64,000 nucleotides of DNA, taken from contig NZ_BTPM01000001.1 in NCBI RefSeq assembly GCF_036245475.1, forward strand, positions 2,046,001 through 2,110,000, read 5' to 3'. How positions within the stretch are numbered: position 1 is the first letter of the stretch; each line of letters begins with the position of its first letter. This DNA is from Vibrio sp. 10N (GTDB lineage Bacteria > Pseudomonadota > Gammaproteobacteria > Enterobacterales > Vibrionaceae). The notes under the pieces were generated by a model. It had not been told where the DNA came from. It did not search any database and worked only from the letters and a program-made list of their open reading frames with translations. This document shows, in pieces, positions 25,217 to 34,098 of the stretch. A program made the translations under genes and the position numbers.

Positions 25217-26401
25217 CTACTGCTCCCAAAGATCTTTGGTGTCGGTAAATAGCGATTTGAACCAAAGCACCGCAGTATCCCAAACACGCTTGAAGATAGA
25301 ACCTTGTTCTACACTCGATTTGGCGACTAAAGGTTCAGTGGCAATTTCATCGTTCCCCACTTTCCAAGTCACACTGCCGATAATATCGCCTTGATTGATT
25401 GGCGCTATTAGAGGTGCGAATACCTCGACCTCCTTAGAAACCCCTCGGCTATTACCTCGAAGATACGTCGCGTAGACGTCTTGTTCAAAGCCCAAAGGAA
25501 TCGAAGTACTTGACCCTTTCCATACTTTTGCCGTCACTTCAATCGAGTCTGATTCTGCAAGTTGATCGGTTTCATAGAAGCGGAAACCGTAGTTGAGCAA
25601 TTGCCTTGATGCTTCAACGCGAGTCTGAGCACTTGGCGTTCCCATTACCACGGAGATCAGGCGCATCTGCCCTTGTGTCGCTGAACTCACTAAGCTGTAA
25701 CCCGCATCAGAGGTGTAGCCTGTTTTACCACCATCGACATTCAGAGAGTTGTCCCACAACAATCTATTTCGGTTGTACTGTTTGATGTCCGCCCATTCAA
25801 AGCGTTTTTCCGAGTACAACTTATACACCTCTGGCACATCTTCGATGATACGTCTCATCAAAATCGCCATATCTTGTGGTGTTGTATGAATACCTTGGCC
25901 ATCCAGCCCATGCGCATTGATAAATTGAGAACTGTTCATTCCTAGGTTTATCGCCCACTGATTCATCAGCGCGACAAACCCGTTTTCTGTGCCAGCTACG
26001 TGCTCGGCCAGGGCAACGGCAGCGTCATTTCCGGATTGTACAATCAGGCCGCGCATCAGATCCGCGACCGTCACGTCGTCGCCAGGCTTGATGAACATTT
26101 TTGACGAATCAGGAAATTTTACCGACCAGGCATTTTCACTGACGGCGACTTTACTGTCCCACGCCGTGCGACCAGAAGCTATCTCCATTCCAACCACATA
26201 AGCGGTCATCAATTTGGTTAGGCTAGCTGGTGCAAGTGCGGCGTCTTGGTTGCCGCCAACAATGATTTCACCAGACTGGTAGTCTATTAGAATATAGCCT
26301 TTAGCATTCAATGATGGTGGATTTGGGGTGACCAACGCGAAAGCCGTCGCCGATGAGCAAAGCGCTAACGACGCAAGCAAAACAGACATTGGTTTTCTCA
26401 T
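25217..26401 (-). CDS. D-alanyl-D-alanine carboxypeptidase, PBP5/6 type
   Basis: This 394-residue periplasmic enzyme trims the terminal D-Ala of peptidoglycan pentapeptides. It has a signal peptide (residues 1-22), S60-L-T-K63, S123-G-N125 and K226-T-G228, the three active-site motifs of low-molecular-mass penicillin-binding proteins. A beta-rich domain follows, and the C-terminal tail (WDTAVLWFKSLF) looks like the amphipathic membrane anchor of DacA/DacC. Vibrios often have more than one such enzyme, so I do not assign dacA or dacC. AAGGAG precedes the ATG. Confidence 0.95.
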   Translation of the reverse strand: MRKPMSVLLASLALCSSATAFALVTPNPPSLNAKGYILIDYQSGEIIVGGNQDAALAPASLTKLMTAYVVGMEIASGRTAWDSKVAVSENAWSVKFPDSSKMFIKPGDDVTVADLMRGLIVQSGNDAAVALAEHVAGTENGFVALMNQWAINLGMNSSQFINAHGLDGQGIHTTPQDMAILMRRIIEDVPEVYKLYSEKRFEWADIKQYNRNRLLWDNSLNVDGGKTGYTSDAGYSLVSSATQGQMRLISVVMGTPSAQTRVEASRQLLNYGFRFYETDQLAESDSIEVTAKVWKGSSTSIPLGFEQDVYATYLRGNSRGVSKEVEVFAPLIAPINQGDIIGSVTWKVGNDEIATEPLVAKSSVEQGSIFKRVWDTAVLWFKSLFTDTKDLWEQ

Positions 26402-26580
26402 CTCACGGACTCCTTATAGTGTGAGAGCTTCGCCGTCTTTTACGGATTTGAAAAACGAATAAGACGCGAAGCCAAAATTCATAACCTCTATCCACAAATT
26501 AGAATAAAAACGGCAACTTGGTTTAGTTTTTTTGTAAGAAATTCTGCATAAGAGTCAGCACTGCAAGGCTGTTAGGTTCG

Positions 26581-27852
26581 CTACTCTTGGTTTAGGTCAA
26601 GGAAGTGACAGGCAGAACCCACTTGTGCTTTGGCTTGATACATGGCTTTGTCCGCCACACTCACTGCTCGGGTGCAGTCCAGTCCCTCGCTGTCACAAAG
26701 GGTTGTCCCTAAACTCACATTAATTTGAATAGGCATTTGAGTGCCAACGTCAATGGGATGTGACGTGACTTGCAGGATATGCTGAGCGATACTCAATACA
26801 TGAGCACGGTTTTTCATTCCGGGTAATACAACCAAAAACTCATCACCACCAAGACGTCCCACTAAATCGGACTGTCTGGTAAAATCTTGTAACCGCTTGG
26901 CGAACTCCACTAGTACTTTATCCCCTGCCAAATGACCATGCCGATCATTTAAAGACTTAAAATCATCGATATCAACATACATAAACGCGACTTTTTCAGA
27001 TCGCTTGCGGCACTCTCGAGCGAGCCTCTTAAGTTGTGACTCCAATAAACGTCGATTTGGCAAATTCGTTAAAGGGTCTAGGTTTTGTGCCTCAATCGCT
27101 TTTAGCTCCTTTTCTTTGCGCTCAGAAATGTCACGAACTATCGCCAGCAAATATTGCTGCCCAGCAAATTCAACCATGTTTACGCTGGCTTCGATAGGCA
27201 GCTCGGTTCCATCTTTTCGTTTATGTGTCGCCTCAATACACGCTTCACCGGCTTGCCGCATACGCCTGACATGCTCACTCCAAGTTGTTTCTTTACTGAA
27301 CCTAGGGTTAATGTCAGTAACGGTCAATTGAAGCAGCTCTTCTTTACTGTATCCAAGCCGCTTATACGCCAGCTCATTGCAATTCAGGATTTGCCCATAC
27401 TCGATGCCAACAACGTAGATAGCATCCGAAGACTTTTCGACCATTTGTGTGAGCAGTAGCTCAGTCGCATGGGATTTTCGGGTTGCGGACAAATCCACTA
27501 TCTGTGAGACAAAGTGCTGAACCTTACCCAATGCGCTCACGTCGGCTGCAATGTTAAGTTGAGCAATAAGCGTATGGCCATTTTTGTGGATGTACCTTTT
27601 CTCTAGCTGTATCGGCATGTGAGGGTTATGACTGAGTTGGCTGCGAATGCGCCTGTTGAGCTCCAAATCATTCGGGTGAGTCATCACTATGTCGTTGGAC
27701 ATCAGCTCCGCGGGTGAGTAACCAAGAAAACGACACAGTGCGGGATTCGCATAGATTAACTGCCCATCGGGGCATGTAATAGCCGTGGGAATTGGCGTCA
27801 CGTCGAACAAACGCGATATCGACTCGTCGAGTCTCGCAAAAGGCTTGTCCAT
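26581..27852 (-). CDS. PAS-PAS-GGDEF diguanylate cyclase
   Basis: This soluble 423-residue protein has two PAS domains (about 12-125 and 130-245) followed by a GGDEF domain. The active site is intact (RLGGDEF, GGDEF at 335-339), and an inhibitory site RQSD (326-329) lies five residues upstream, so product feedback is likely. There is no transmembrane segment, so it senses a cytoplasmic or redox cue through PAS. ATG 27852 is preceded by GGAGGGAG; a start at 27867 would cover that site. It is monocistronic by context. Confidence 0.92.
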   Translation of the reverse strand: MDKPFARLDESISRLFDVTPIPTAITCPDGQLIYANPALCRFLGYSPAELMSNDIVMTHPNDLELNRRIRSQLSHNPHMPIQLEKRYIHKNGHTLIAQLNIAADVSALGKVQHFVSQIVDLSATRKSHATELLLTQMVEKSSDAIYVVGIEYGQILNCNELAYKRLGYSKEELLQLTVTDINPRFSKETTWSEHVRRMRQAGEACIEATHKRKDGTELPIEASVNMVEFAGQQYLLAIVRDISERKEKELKAIEAQNLDPLTNLPNRRLLESQLKRLARECRKRSEKVAFMYVDIDDFKSLNDRHGHLAGDKVLVEFAKRLQDFTRQSDLVGRLGGDEFLVVLPGMKNRAHVLSIAQHILQVTSHPIDVGTQMPIQINVSLGTTLCDSEGLDCTRAVSVADKAMYQAKAQVGSACHFLDLNQE

Positions 27853-28113
27853 TAGCTCCCTCCTCACCCAACACCCGCTATGATGAATATCGTTTGTATG
27901 ACATCACATCGGCGGATGGACCCCTGAAAAAATTGGTTTCCTATACATAGTGCAACAGTTAAAAAGAGTTATCCCACCCGAAAAAGCGTCTATTAATCAT
28001 ATACTCAAAATTGAGACAACCTCAAACAGCTGTTTGCTTTAACTCCAAAGTAGAATGTTCTGGGGCATAGGTATCGCATATCATATCGCTCTTTCCAGCT
28101 TCGGAGTTGAGCC

Positions 28114-28407
28114 TTGAGCAACAAACCCACACTCGCCATTGCCACGCAACAGTTGATCCAACAAGTAAAAGCCGAGCTCCCTTTATATAACGAAGATACC
28201 TTTGTATGTGGGCCCGATAATAGCTGTATTGGGTGTCCTAAAAAACTCATGGAACTCGTAGAAACAGATGTGAGTTATTGGGAGAGTTCGCTAAAGCGCG
28301 GCGTGGCACCAAATTTTGAGCAGTTTCGGCGCTTCGCCAAACTTTGCAGCAGCGTTAGACGCGGCTTGATGCGCAATGGTTTGGTGAGTAAAAACGCAGC
28401 GAGCTAG
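28114..28407 (+). CDS. Small cysteine-motif protein of unknown function
   Basis: This protein of 97 residues starts with TTG (GGAG 9 nt upstream). A cluster C-x5-C-x2-C (CGPDNSCIGC near 32-41) and another cysteine in KLCSS suggest metal or Fe-S binding; the rest is helical and basic. I do not recognise the family. It is followed by an unrelated small gene 96 bp downstream. Confidence 0.6.
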   Translation: MSNKPTLAIATQQLIQQVKAELPLYNEDTFVCGPDNSCIGCPKKLMELVETDVSYWESSLKRGVAPNFEQFRRFAKLCSSVRRGLMRNGLVSKNAAS

Positions 28408-28503
28408 CTATTGACGTCACATAAATAACGATAACTGAAATTTTTTCCCTTTTGCTTTGGTCTTGTAGGGTGCCTTTGTCATAGGAGCGAAAGGAAAATA
28501 CGT

Positions 28504-28734
28504 ATGTCAACGCACGTCAAACTTTATGCTGGTGACAGCCACATACCACTTTATCAAACTGACCTCGAGTTCTATCAACTCAGTATGCTGCTCGATGAGC
28601 TTTCAGTCGAGTGTGAAGCACAAGAGTGTCACTATGCTCGAGTCGATGTGTTTGAGCGTGGCCATTTAGTGCGTTCATACCGTACTTATCTAAAAACCAA
28701 AATACACCACTTCATAGACGGCCACTGGTTATAA
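28504..28734 (+). CDS. Small conserved-looking protein of unknown function
   Basis: This 76-residue soluble protein is preceded by AAAGGAAAA at proper spacing. Content is mixed alpha/beta with two cysteines in SVECEAQECHY near 34-44 and a basic C-terminus. No family recognised. The strong ribosome site and normal codon use support it as real. Confidence 0.55.
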   Translation: MSTHVKLYAGDSHIPLYQTDLEFYQLSMLLDELSVECEAQECHYARVDVFERGHLVRSYRTYLKTKIHHFIDGHWL

Positions 28735-28928
28735 CAGCGTTGGCTAGCTCAGCGTTCAAGCACGGCAATAAATCACCATTTATGACTTCCATACTTAATT
28801 TTTTTCTGTTGATGAAAGTTTCTTTGCGATGAGTCGGTCAGGTTCGTTGAATCTATTTTTGTGATAACCATTTAGTTAGCACAAGAGTATTGATAAACGT
28901 GCTCTAACCTTTACTATCATTTAGTTAC

Positions 28929-28945
28929 ACACAAATTGCTTGTGT
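28929..28945. promoter_or_regulatory. Inverted repeat upstream of ynjB
   Basis: ACACAA and TTGTGT are separated by 5 bp, 50 bp upstream of the ynjB start. It could be an operator for the transporter operon or a chance palindrome; no known consensus fits well. Confidence 0.35.
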
Positions 28946-28994
28946 CATTCATCTGGCAAGGTTAGCCAAACACAATAAAGATACGGATTACAAC

Positions 28995-30167
28995 ATGAAA
29001 AATTTTATGCTCAACTCGTCAGTGGTCTCTTCTGTAGCGTTAATCGCTTCCGCCATTAGCTCCTCATATGCTGTTGCTGAACAACCCTCTTGGGAAAGCA
29101 TCGTCCAACAAGCGGATGGCCAATCAGTCTATTTTCACGCCTGGGGAGGAAGCCAAGAGATAAACCGTTATCTTCAATGGGCCGGTAAAGAGCTAAAAGA
29201 GCAATACGGCGTTAACTTTAATCACGTTAAGGTCACCGATATCTCAGAAACAGGCTCACGCTTACTGGCCGAAAAAGCGGCTGGTAAGAATAGCGGCGGT
29301 AGCGTAGATATGGTCTGGATCAATGGCGAAAACTTCAAGTCTATGAAAGACAATACTCTACTGTATGGCCCATTTGTATCGACGCTACCCAACTGGCAAT
29401 ACGTAGACCAGTCGCTTCCTGTTGATAGCGATTTCTCTGAGCCGACCGACGGGTTAGAAGCGCCTTGGGGCGTAGGTCAGCTGGTCTTTATTCATGATAC
29501 ACAAAGCCTTAATAACCCTCCTCTCTCTTACACAGAGATGCTCAATTACGCGAAGGCCTATCCGAACAAGCTTAGCTACCCTAAGCCACCAGAGTTTCAT
29601 GGTACGAGTTTTCTTAAATCACTGTTAATTGAGCTCACCGATAACGACCCATCTCTCGCTATGCCTGTATCTGAGGCCGACTTCGACCTTGTGACCAAGC
29701 CGCTTTGGCGCTACCTAGATGAATTTCACAAAGTCGCTTGGCGAGGTGGCAAACAATTCCCTGCCGGCACGGCAGAAACCATTCAGCTTCTCGACGATGG
29801 TCAGTTAGATCTTGCCATCACATTCAATCCAAACGCAGTTTACTCAGCGCAAGCTAGCGGCAATTTAAGCGACACCACCACCGCTTACGCGATGGAAAGC
29901 GGCGCGTTGTCTAACATTCACTTTTTGGCAATTCCATGGAATGCAAATGCTAAGGAAGGGGCTTTAGTAGCCATTAACTTCCTCCTTAGCCCAGAAGCAC
30001 AGTCGCGCAAAGGAGACATCAACATCTGGGGTGACCCTTCAGTGCTCAACAAACAGCATCTAACAGGAAGCGCAGCAAAAACCCAACAGTTTAAGTCTGT
30101 CGCCGAGCCTCACCCAAGCTGGCAAAGTGCTCTTGAGCAAGAGTGGCTTAAGCGTTACGGCAGTTGA
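28995..30167 (+). CDS. ynjB: ABC transporter substrate-binding protein YnjB
   Basis: This 390-residue periplasmic binding protein has a signal peptide (to about residue 28, SSYAVA) and the YnjB-type core (VYFHAWGGSQEINRYLQWA near 44; DMVWINGENFKSM near 106). It delivers an unknown solute to the YnjC permease. It is the first gene of the unit ynjBCDF. In E. coli the same set, with ynjE, has no proven substrate; a thiamine-like or polyamine-like substrate is only suggested by relationship. Confidence 0.88.
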   Translation: MKNFMLNSSVVSSVALIASAISSSYAVAEQPSWESIVQQADGQSVYFHAWGGSQEINRYLQWAGKELKEQYGVNFNHVKVTDISETGSRLLAEKAAGKNSGGSVDMVWINGENFKSMKDNTLLYGPFVSTLPNWQYVDQSLPVDSDFSEPTDGLEAPWGVGQLVFIHDTQSLNNPPLSYTEMLNYAKAYPNKLSYPKPPEFHGTSFLKSLLIELTDNDPSLAMPVSEADFDLVTKPLWRYLDEFHKVAWRGGKQFPAGTAETIQLLDDGQLDLAITFNPNAVYSAQASGNLSDTTTAYAMESGALSNIHFLAIPWNANAKEGALVAINFLLSPEAQSRKGDINIWGDPSVLNKQHLTGSAAKTQQFKSVAEPHPSWQSALEQEWLKRYGS

Positions 30168-30185
30168 TAAGGGATTGAGTCAGCT

Positions 30186-31895
30186 ATGATGCTACGACTG
30201 TTGTACACCTTTTTGGTGGTTGTCTGCATTCTCCCCACCATCCCAGGACTGCTCGGGGTGGTGATGGCGTCTCTTGGCTACATTCCCCCTTTAGGCTTAA
30301 CGGACTACTCTTTCGCAGGCTTTGCTAAGGTGTTTGCGTGGCATGGTGTTGAGACATCGATTCTGCTCACGCTCAGTACTGCTCTGGTGAGTAGTTATCT
30401 TGCGTGTCTTGTCTGCTTTGCAATCCTAGCGGCCAGTTGGAACAGCCGTTGGTGGAATACAATTGAACTCACCCTTTCGCCGTTACTCGCCTTGCCCCAT
30501 GTGGCCTTTGCGATTGGCTTTGCTTTTCTATTTTCACCGACCGGGTTTGGCGTGCGCGCGTTGGTTGACGTGATTGGGCTTGAGACCACAAACAGTGTCG
30601 ATGAAATGGCATGGCTTGTGAAAGACCCTTATGGCATTGGCCTAACAATGATGTTAGCAATGAAAGAAGTCCCTTTTTTATTGCTAATGAGCATTCCTAT
30701 TTTACGCCAACTCAAGGTTAACGAGTCGCTCAAAATAGCAGCATCACTGGGCTATTCTCAGTCGCAAGCTTGGTGGAAAGTCATTCTACCTCAATGGTTT
30801 ACTAAACTGCGTTTCCCTATGCTCGCGGTCATTGCCTATAGCCTATCTGTCGTGGACGTCGCATTGATTATTGGGCCAACCAACCCTCCCACCTTCGCGG
30901 TTTTAGTGTGGCAATGGTTCAACGATCCGGATCTCAGCCTACTGCCTAGAGCAAGCGCGGGGGCTGTCGTGTTATTTATCATTGCCTCGTTGCTGATTGG
31001 AGTTGCTCGTTGCATTGAGTTTGTGGTGATCAACTACCACAATCGTTGGCAATATTCAGGTCGCGGTGCGCTTCATCTTCCGGGCAAATCGATATTCCTC
31101 GCGCTCATCGTCATTGTTGGTACCATGCTCCCTCTCACTCTGCTTTGGACATTTGCCCAACGCTGGCGCTTTCCAGACATATTGCCAACCCGTTATACCT
31201 TGCGCTTCTGGGAGTATGAGTGGGAGGGCATGTCCTCCGTAATGACCCAAAGCCTTACGATTGCCATGATCTCTGCCACTATTGCTCTATTGCTGGCGAT
31301 AATTGGCCATGAGTACCGCATCAAGCATCGCATTCAAATCCCTGGGTATGTGATTGCCATCCCCATGTTGTTACCCCAGCTCAGCATTTTATTCGGGTTG
31401 CAAGTGGTAACACTTATGTTCAGTGAGGGGCACTACCTATTTTGGGTTTGTTGGTCACACGTCTTCTTTGCTTTCCCCTATGTTTACTTGTCTTTAGATG
31501 GTCCGTGGCGCAGCTACAATACCAAGTTTACTCAAGTGTCTCTCAGCTTAGGTAAGAGCCCGGTTTATACTTGGTGGCATGTAAAGCTGCCTCCGTTATT
31601 GCCAGCGGTCGTGTTTGCATGGGCCATTGGCATCAGCGTATCTTTGGCTCAATACTTACCAACACTGATACTTGGTGCGGGGAGGATTGCAACTATTACT
31701 ACCGAAGCTGTCGCTTTATCCAGTGGCTTTGACCGACGTGTTACCGCTATTTACGCCTTGTTCCAAGCAATATTACCTTTGCTCTTTTTCACTCTAGCGG
31801 TGCTGGTTAACCGCTTCCACACTCGTTACCGTCGAATTCAAATTAAAGGACTGCTATTCAATGACGCTGTCGCTAGAAAACCTCACCATCCGTAA
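30186..31895 (+). CDS. ynjC: ABC transporter permease YnjC, fused two-domain
   Basis: This 569-residue inner-membrane protein contains two copies of the BPD-type permease domain, each with about six helices; the EAA-like loops are recognisable (AASLGYSQSQAWWKVILPQ near 180; LSLGKSPVYTWWHVKLPPL near 455). A single chain therefore supplies both permease subunits. The last 35 bp overlap ynjD. The alternative start at 30189 shifts by one residue. Confidence 0.9.
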   Translation: MMLRLLYTFLVVVCILPTIPGLLGVVMASLGYIPPLGLTDYSFAGFAKVFAWHGVETSILLTLSTALVSSYLACLVCFAILAASWNSRWWNTIELTLSPLLALPHVAFAIGFAFLFSPTGFGVRALVDVIGLETTNSVDEMAWLVKDPYGIGLTMMLAMKEVPFLLLMSIPILRQLKVNESLKIAASLGYSQSQAWWKVILPQWFTKLRFPMLAVIAYSLSVVDVALIIGPTNPPTFAVLVWQWFNDPDLSLLPRASAGAVVLFIIASLLIGVARCIEFVVINYHNRWQYSGRGALHLPGKSIFLALIVIVGTMLPLTLLWTFAQRWRFPDILPTRYTLRFWEYEWEGMSSVMTQSLTIAMISATIALLLAIIGHEYRIKHRIQIPGYVIAIPMLLPQLSILFGLQVVTLMFSEGHYLFWVCWSHVFFAFPYVYLSLDGPWRSYNTKFTQVSLSLGKSPVYTWWHVKLPPLLPAVVFAWAIGISVSLAQYLPTLILGAGRIATITTEAVALSSGFDRRVTAIYALFQAILPLLFFTLAVLVNRFHTRYRRIQIKGLLFNDAVARKPHHP

Positions 31896-32508
31896 GCAAG
31901 ATGGTGAGGTGCTGTTTTCTGATTGTCACTTCACCATCCAACCTGGTGAAATACTTACGCTTATGGGACCCAGTGGCTGTGGCAAATCGACGTTACTTGA
32001 TGTCGTAGCGGGCCACTTAGCACCAGATTTTCGTTACTCTGGCAAGGTCATTCTTAATGACCAACGTATTGATACGATGGCACCTCATAAGCGTCATGTG
32101 GGCATTTTATTCCAAGACGACTTGTTGTTCTCTCATCTCAACGTATGGGAAAATCTTGCCTTTGCCCTGCCAAATAGCGTCAGAGGTGAGGCACGCAAAC
32201 AGCAGGCCATAGAAGCACTTAAGAAAATTCAACTCTCAATGGTTGCTGAGCAATACCCAGAGCAGCTGTCAGGAGGTCAAAGAGCCCGTATCAGTCTAAC
32301 CCGTATGCTACTTGCGAAACCCAACGTCGCACTGCTTGATGAGCCCTTTAGTAAGCTCGATAAAGAGCTGAGGACTCAGTTTCGTGACTGGGTGATGACG
32401 CAGCTCGCCGAAGCCAATATTCCCACCCTGATGGTGACACACGATGAAGATGATATCCCCCCTAATAGCCAAGTATTAAAATGGCCATGGGAGGGTGCAC
32501 ATGCTTGA
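31861..32508 (+). CDS. ynjD: ABC transporter ATP-binding protein YnjD
   Basis: This 215-residue ATPase powers the YnjBC transporter. It has Walker [10 protein letters not shown] near 36, the signature LSGGQRARI near 138 and Walker B VALLDEP near 159, with the switch histidine in MVTHDEDD. The 5' end overlaps ynjC by 35 bp and the 3' end overlaps ynjF by 8 bp, showing tight coupling. Confidence 0.92.
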   Translation: MTLSLENLTIRKQDGEVLFSDCHFTIQPGEILTLMGPSGCGKSTLLDVVAGHLAPDFRYSGKVILNDQRIDTMAPHKRHVGILFQDDLLFSHLNVWENLAFALPNSVRGEARKQQAIEALKKIQLSMVAEQYPEQLSGGQRARISLTRMLLAKPNVALLDEPFSKLDKELRTQFRDWVMTQLAEANIPTLMVTHDEDDIPPNSQVLKWPWEGAHA

Positions 32509-33109
32509 CCGACTGAGTATTAAACTTATCCGATGGCCGTTAGCCCAATCTGCTAAGCTGCTGGATAAGGCCGGTATCACGGCAAACCAAACTACCTTAT
32601 TTGGTTTTGCATTAGGCTGTATGGCCTTTCCTGCCCTCGCCTATGCCCACTATGATCTCGCATTAGTCTGCATTGTGCTTAATCGTATTTGTGATGGATT
32701 AGATGGGGCGCTGGCTCGAATACAAGGGATTACTGATGCCGGTGGATTTTTAGATATCAGCTTAGATTTTCTTTTTTATTCACTGATCCCCTTTGGCTTT
32801 GTGGTAGCGAACCCAGAGCAAAATGGCGTAGCGGGTGCGTTTCTGATTTTTTCCTTTATCGGTACTGGCACCAGCTTTTTGGCTTTTGCCGTCATGGCAG
32901 GAAAACGTGGCATTGAGAACCCTGTCTATCAACACAAATCGCTCTATTACATGAGTGGTTTGACCGAAGGCACAGAAACCATTGGCTGTTTTGTGCTACT
33001 TTGCCTACTCCCGCAGCACTTTGCCCCAATAGCGATTGTGTTTGGCATAGCCTGTTGGTTTACCACGTTTACACGTATTTATTCTGGCTTTCACACGTTA
33101 AAAGAATAA
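32501..33109 (+). CDS. ynjF: CDP-alcohol phosphatidyltransferase family protein YnjF
   Basis: This integral-membrane enzyme of 202 residues carries the CDP-alcohol motif D-x2-D-G-x2-A-R-x8-G-x3-D-x3-D (DGLDGALAR ... GGFLDISLD near 63-87). It probably transfers a phosphatidyl-like group from a CDP-diacylglycerol-type donor to an alcohol; the acceptor is unknown. ATG 32501 follows AGGG; GTG 32495 is the alternative. Being overlapped with ynjD, it is co-translated with the transporter, which suggests that the imported solute may be the acceptor. Confidence 0.85.
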   Translation: MLDRLSIKLIRWPLAQSAKLLDKAGITANQTTLFGFALGCMAFPALAYAHYDLALVCIVLNRICDGLDGALARIQGITDAGGFLDISLDFLFYSLIPFGFVVANPEQNGVAGAFLIFSFIGTGTSFLAFAVMAGKRGIENPVYQHKSLYYMSGLTEGTETIGCFVLLCLLPQHFAPIAIVFGIACWFTTFTRIYSGFHTLKE

Positions 33110-33117
33110 GGAACATA

Positions 33118-33465
33118 ATGTCTTCAGACTATTTTGGTACCAGTGCCGCGTATGCACGCAAAGAAAGTGATTATCGAGAAAAAGCGCTCAAGCTTTATCC
33201 TTGGGTATGTGGTAGCTGCGCACGAGAGTTCGTGTATTCAAACTTGCGTGAGCTGACTGTGCATCATAAGGATCACGACCATACCAATAACCCCGAAGAT
33301 GGAAGTAACTGGGAGCTACTTTGCCTCTACTGTCATGATCATGAGCATTCAAAATACACCGATCATGAGCGATACGGCAGCGAGGTTAGACCTGGAGAGG
33401 ACAATCATCAAGCTGCAACTCATAACCCTTTTGCCGATCTCGCCAACATGATGAAGAAAAAATAA
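33118..33465 (+). CDS. yajD: HNH nuclease-like protein YajD
   Basis: This 115-residue protein has an HNH fold: two zinc-binding CxxC pairs (VCGSCAREF near 30; LLCLYCHDHEH near 72) and the ELTVHHKDHDHTNN active-site region with D-N-H spacing. It matches E. coli YajD. ATG 33118 follows AAGGAAC at good spacing, 8 bp after ynjF, so it is in the same transcript. No substrate has been proven; a nucleic acid is expected. Confidence 0.85.
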   Translation: MSSDYFGTSAAYARKESDYREKALKLYPWVCGSCAREFVYSNLRELTVHHKDHDHTNNPEDGSNWELLCLYCHDHEHSKYTDHERYGSEVRPGEDNHQAATHNPFADLANMMKKK

Positions 33466-33530
33466 ATGACCCAAACATCACGTCAGGCTCATTGACTGAC
33501 GTGATATCACCTAAACAGTATCCATTTAGC

Positions 33531-33890
33531 CTAAGTGTTCAATAGATGCGTTTCCGCAATTAACTCCTTTTGATAGCGCAGTGCATCGATCTGATCATCA
33601 GAAAACTTCAATAAGACGCGAGTAATACCATTTCTGTAGTGCACTAACGCACTGTCAGCGCCTTTTCGCCCTGTGTTGGTATATCGATAATAGATATCTT
33701 CATCCTTCACTTGTTTGGACAGCCGCTCCAAGATCGAGTGGTTTTCGAATTTTGAACCAAAGAATGCGACAGTAGGCTTGCCGTCTAGACACGGCAGCTC
33801 AATGAATTCAATGTCCTCCAACGGTGGTGCACAGATGATAGAGTGCATTAGTGCCGCATCAGCGGAGAGAATATTGAGGTAAGTACTCAT
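33531..33890 (-). CDS. Protein of unknown function
   Basis: This 119-residue soluble protein starts MSTYLNILSADAAL with AAAAGGAAA just upstream. Strands and helices are mixed; it has two cysteines (IICAPP, LPCLDG). I do not recognise a family. The gene lies downstream of gnd and the IS4 element on the same strand, so transcription from either could reach it now that the gnd terminator is split. Confidence 0.55.
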   Translation of the reverse strand: MSTYLNILSADAALMHSIICAPPLEDIEFIELPCLDGKPTVAFFGSKFENHSILERLSKQVKDEDIYYRYTNTGRKGADSALVHYRNGITRVLLKFSDDQIDALRYQKELIAETHLLNT

Positions 33891-34077
33891 ACTATTTCCT
33901 TTTCGAATGGTCATTTTGATGAACTTCCTGTATCACCAAATAGAGAGCTTCCATTATGACAGGCCGCCACATCCCTCCGTTAATTAAAAGGTATATCACT
34001 TTCGAATAGGTCTCGCATTCAAATAGAGAACCCTTGCGACGCGCTTCAGCTTCTTTTCCACAGCTGAAAAAAAGCCT

Positions 34078-34089
34078 CGCTAATTAGCG
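34078..34089. repeat. Target-site duplication, left copy
   Basis: CGCTAATTAGCG is repeated directly at 35520-35531 around the IS4-family element, 12 bp long as expected of the family. The sequence is itself a palindrome, being the centre of a terminator hairpin. Confidence 0.85.
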
Positions 34090-34098
34090 CAACGTAGT

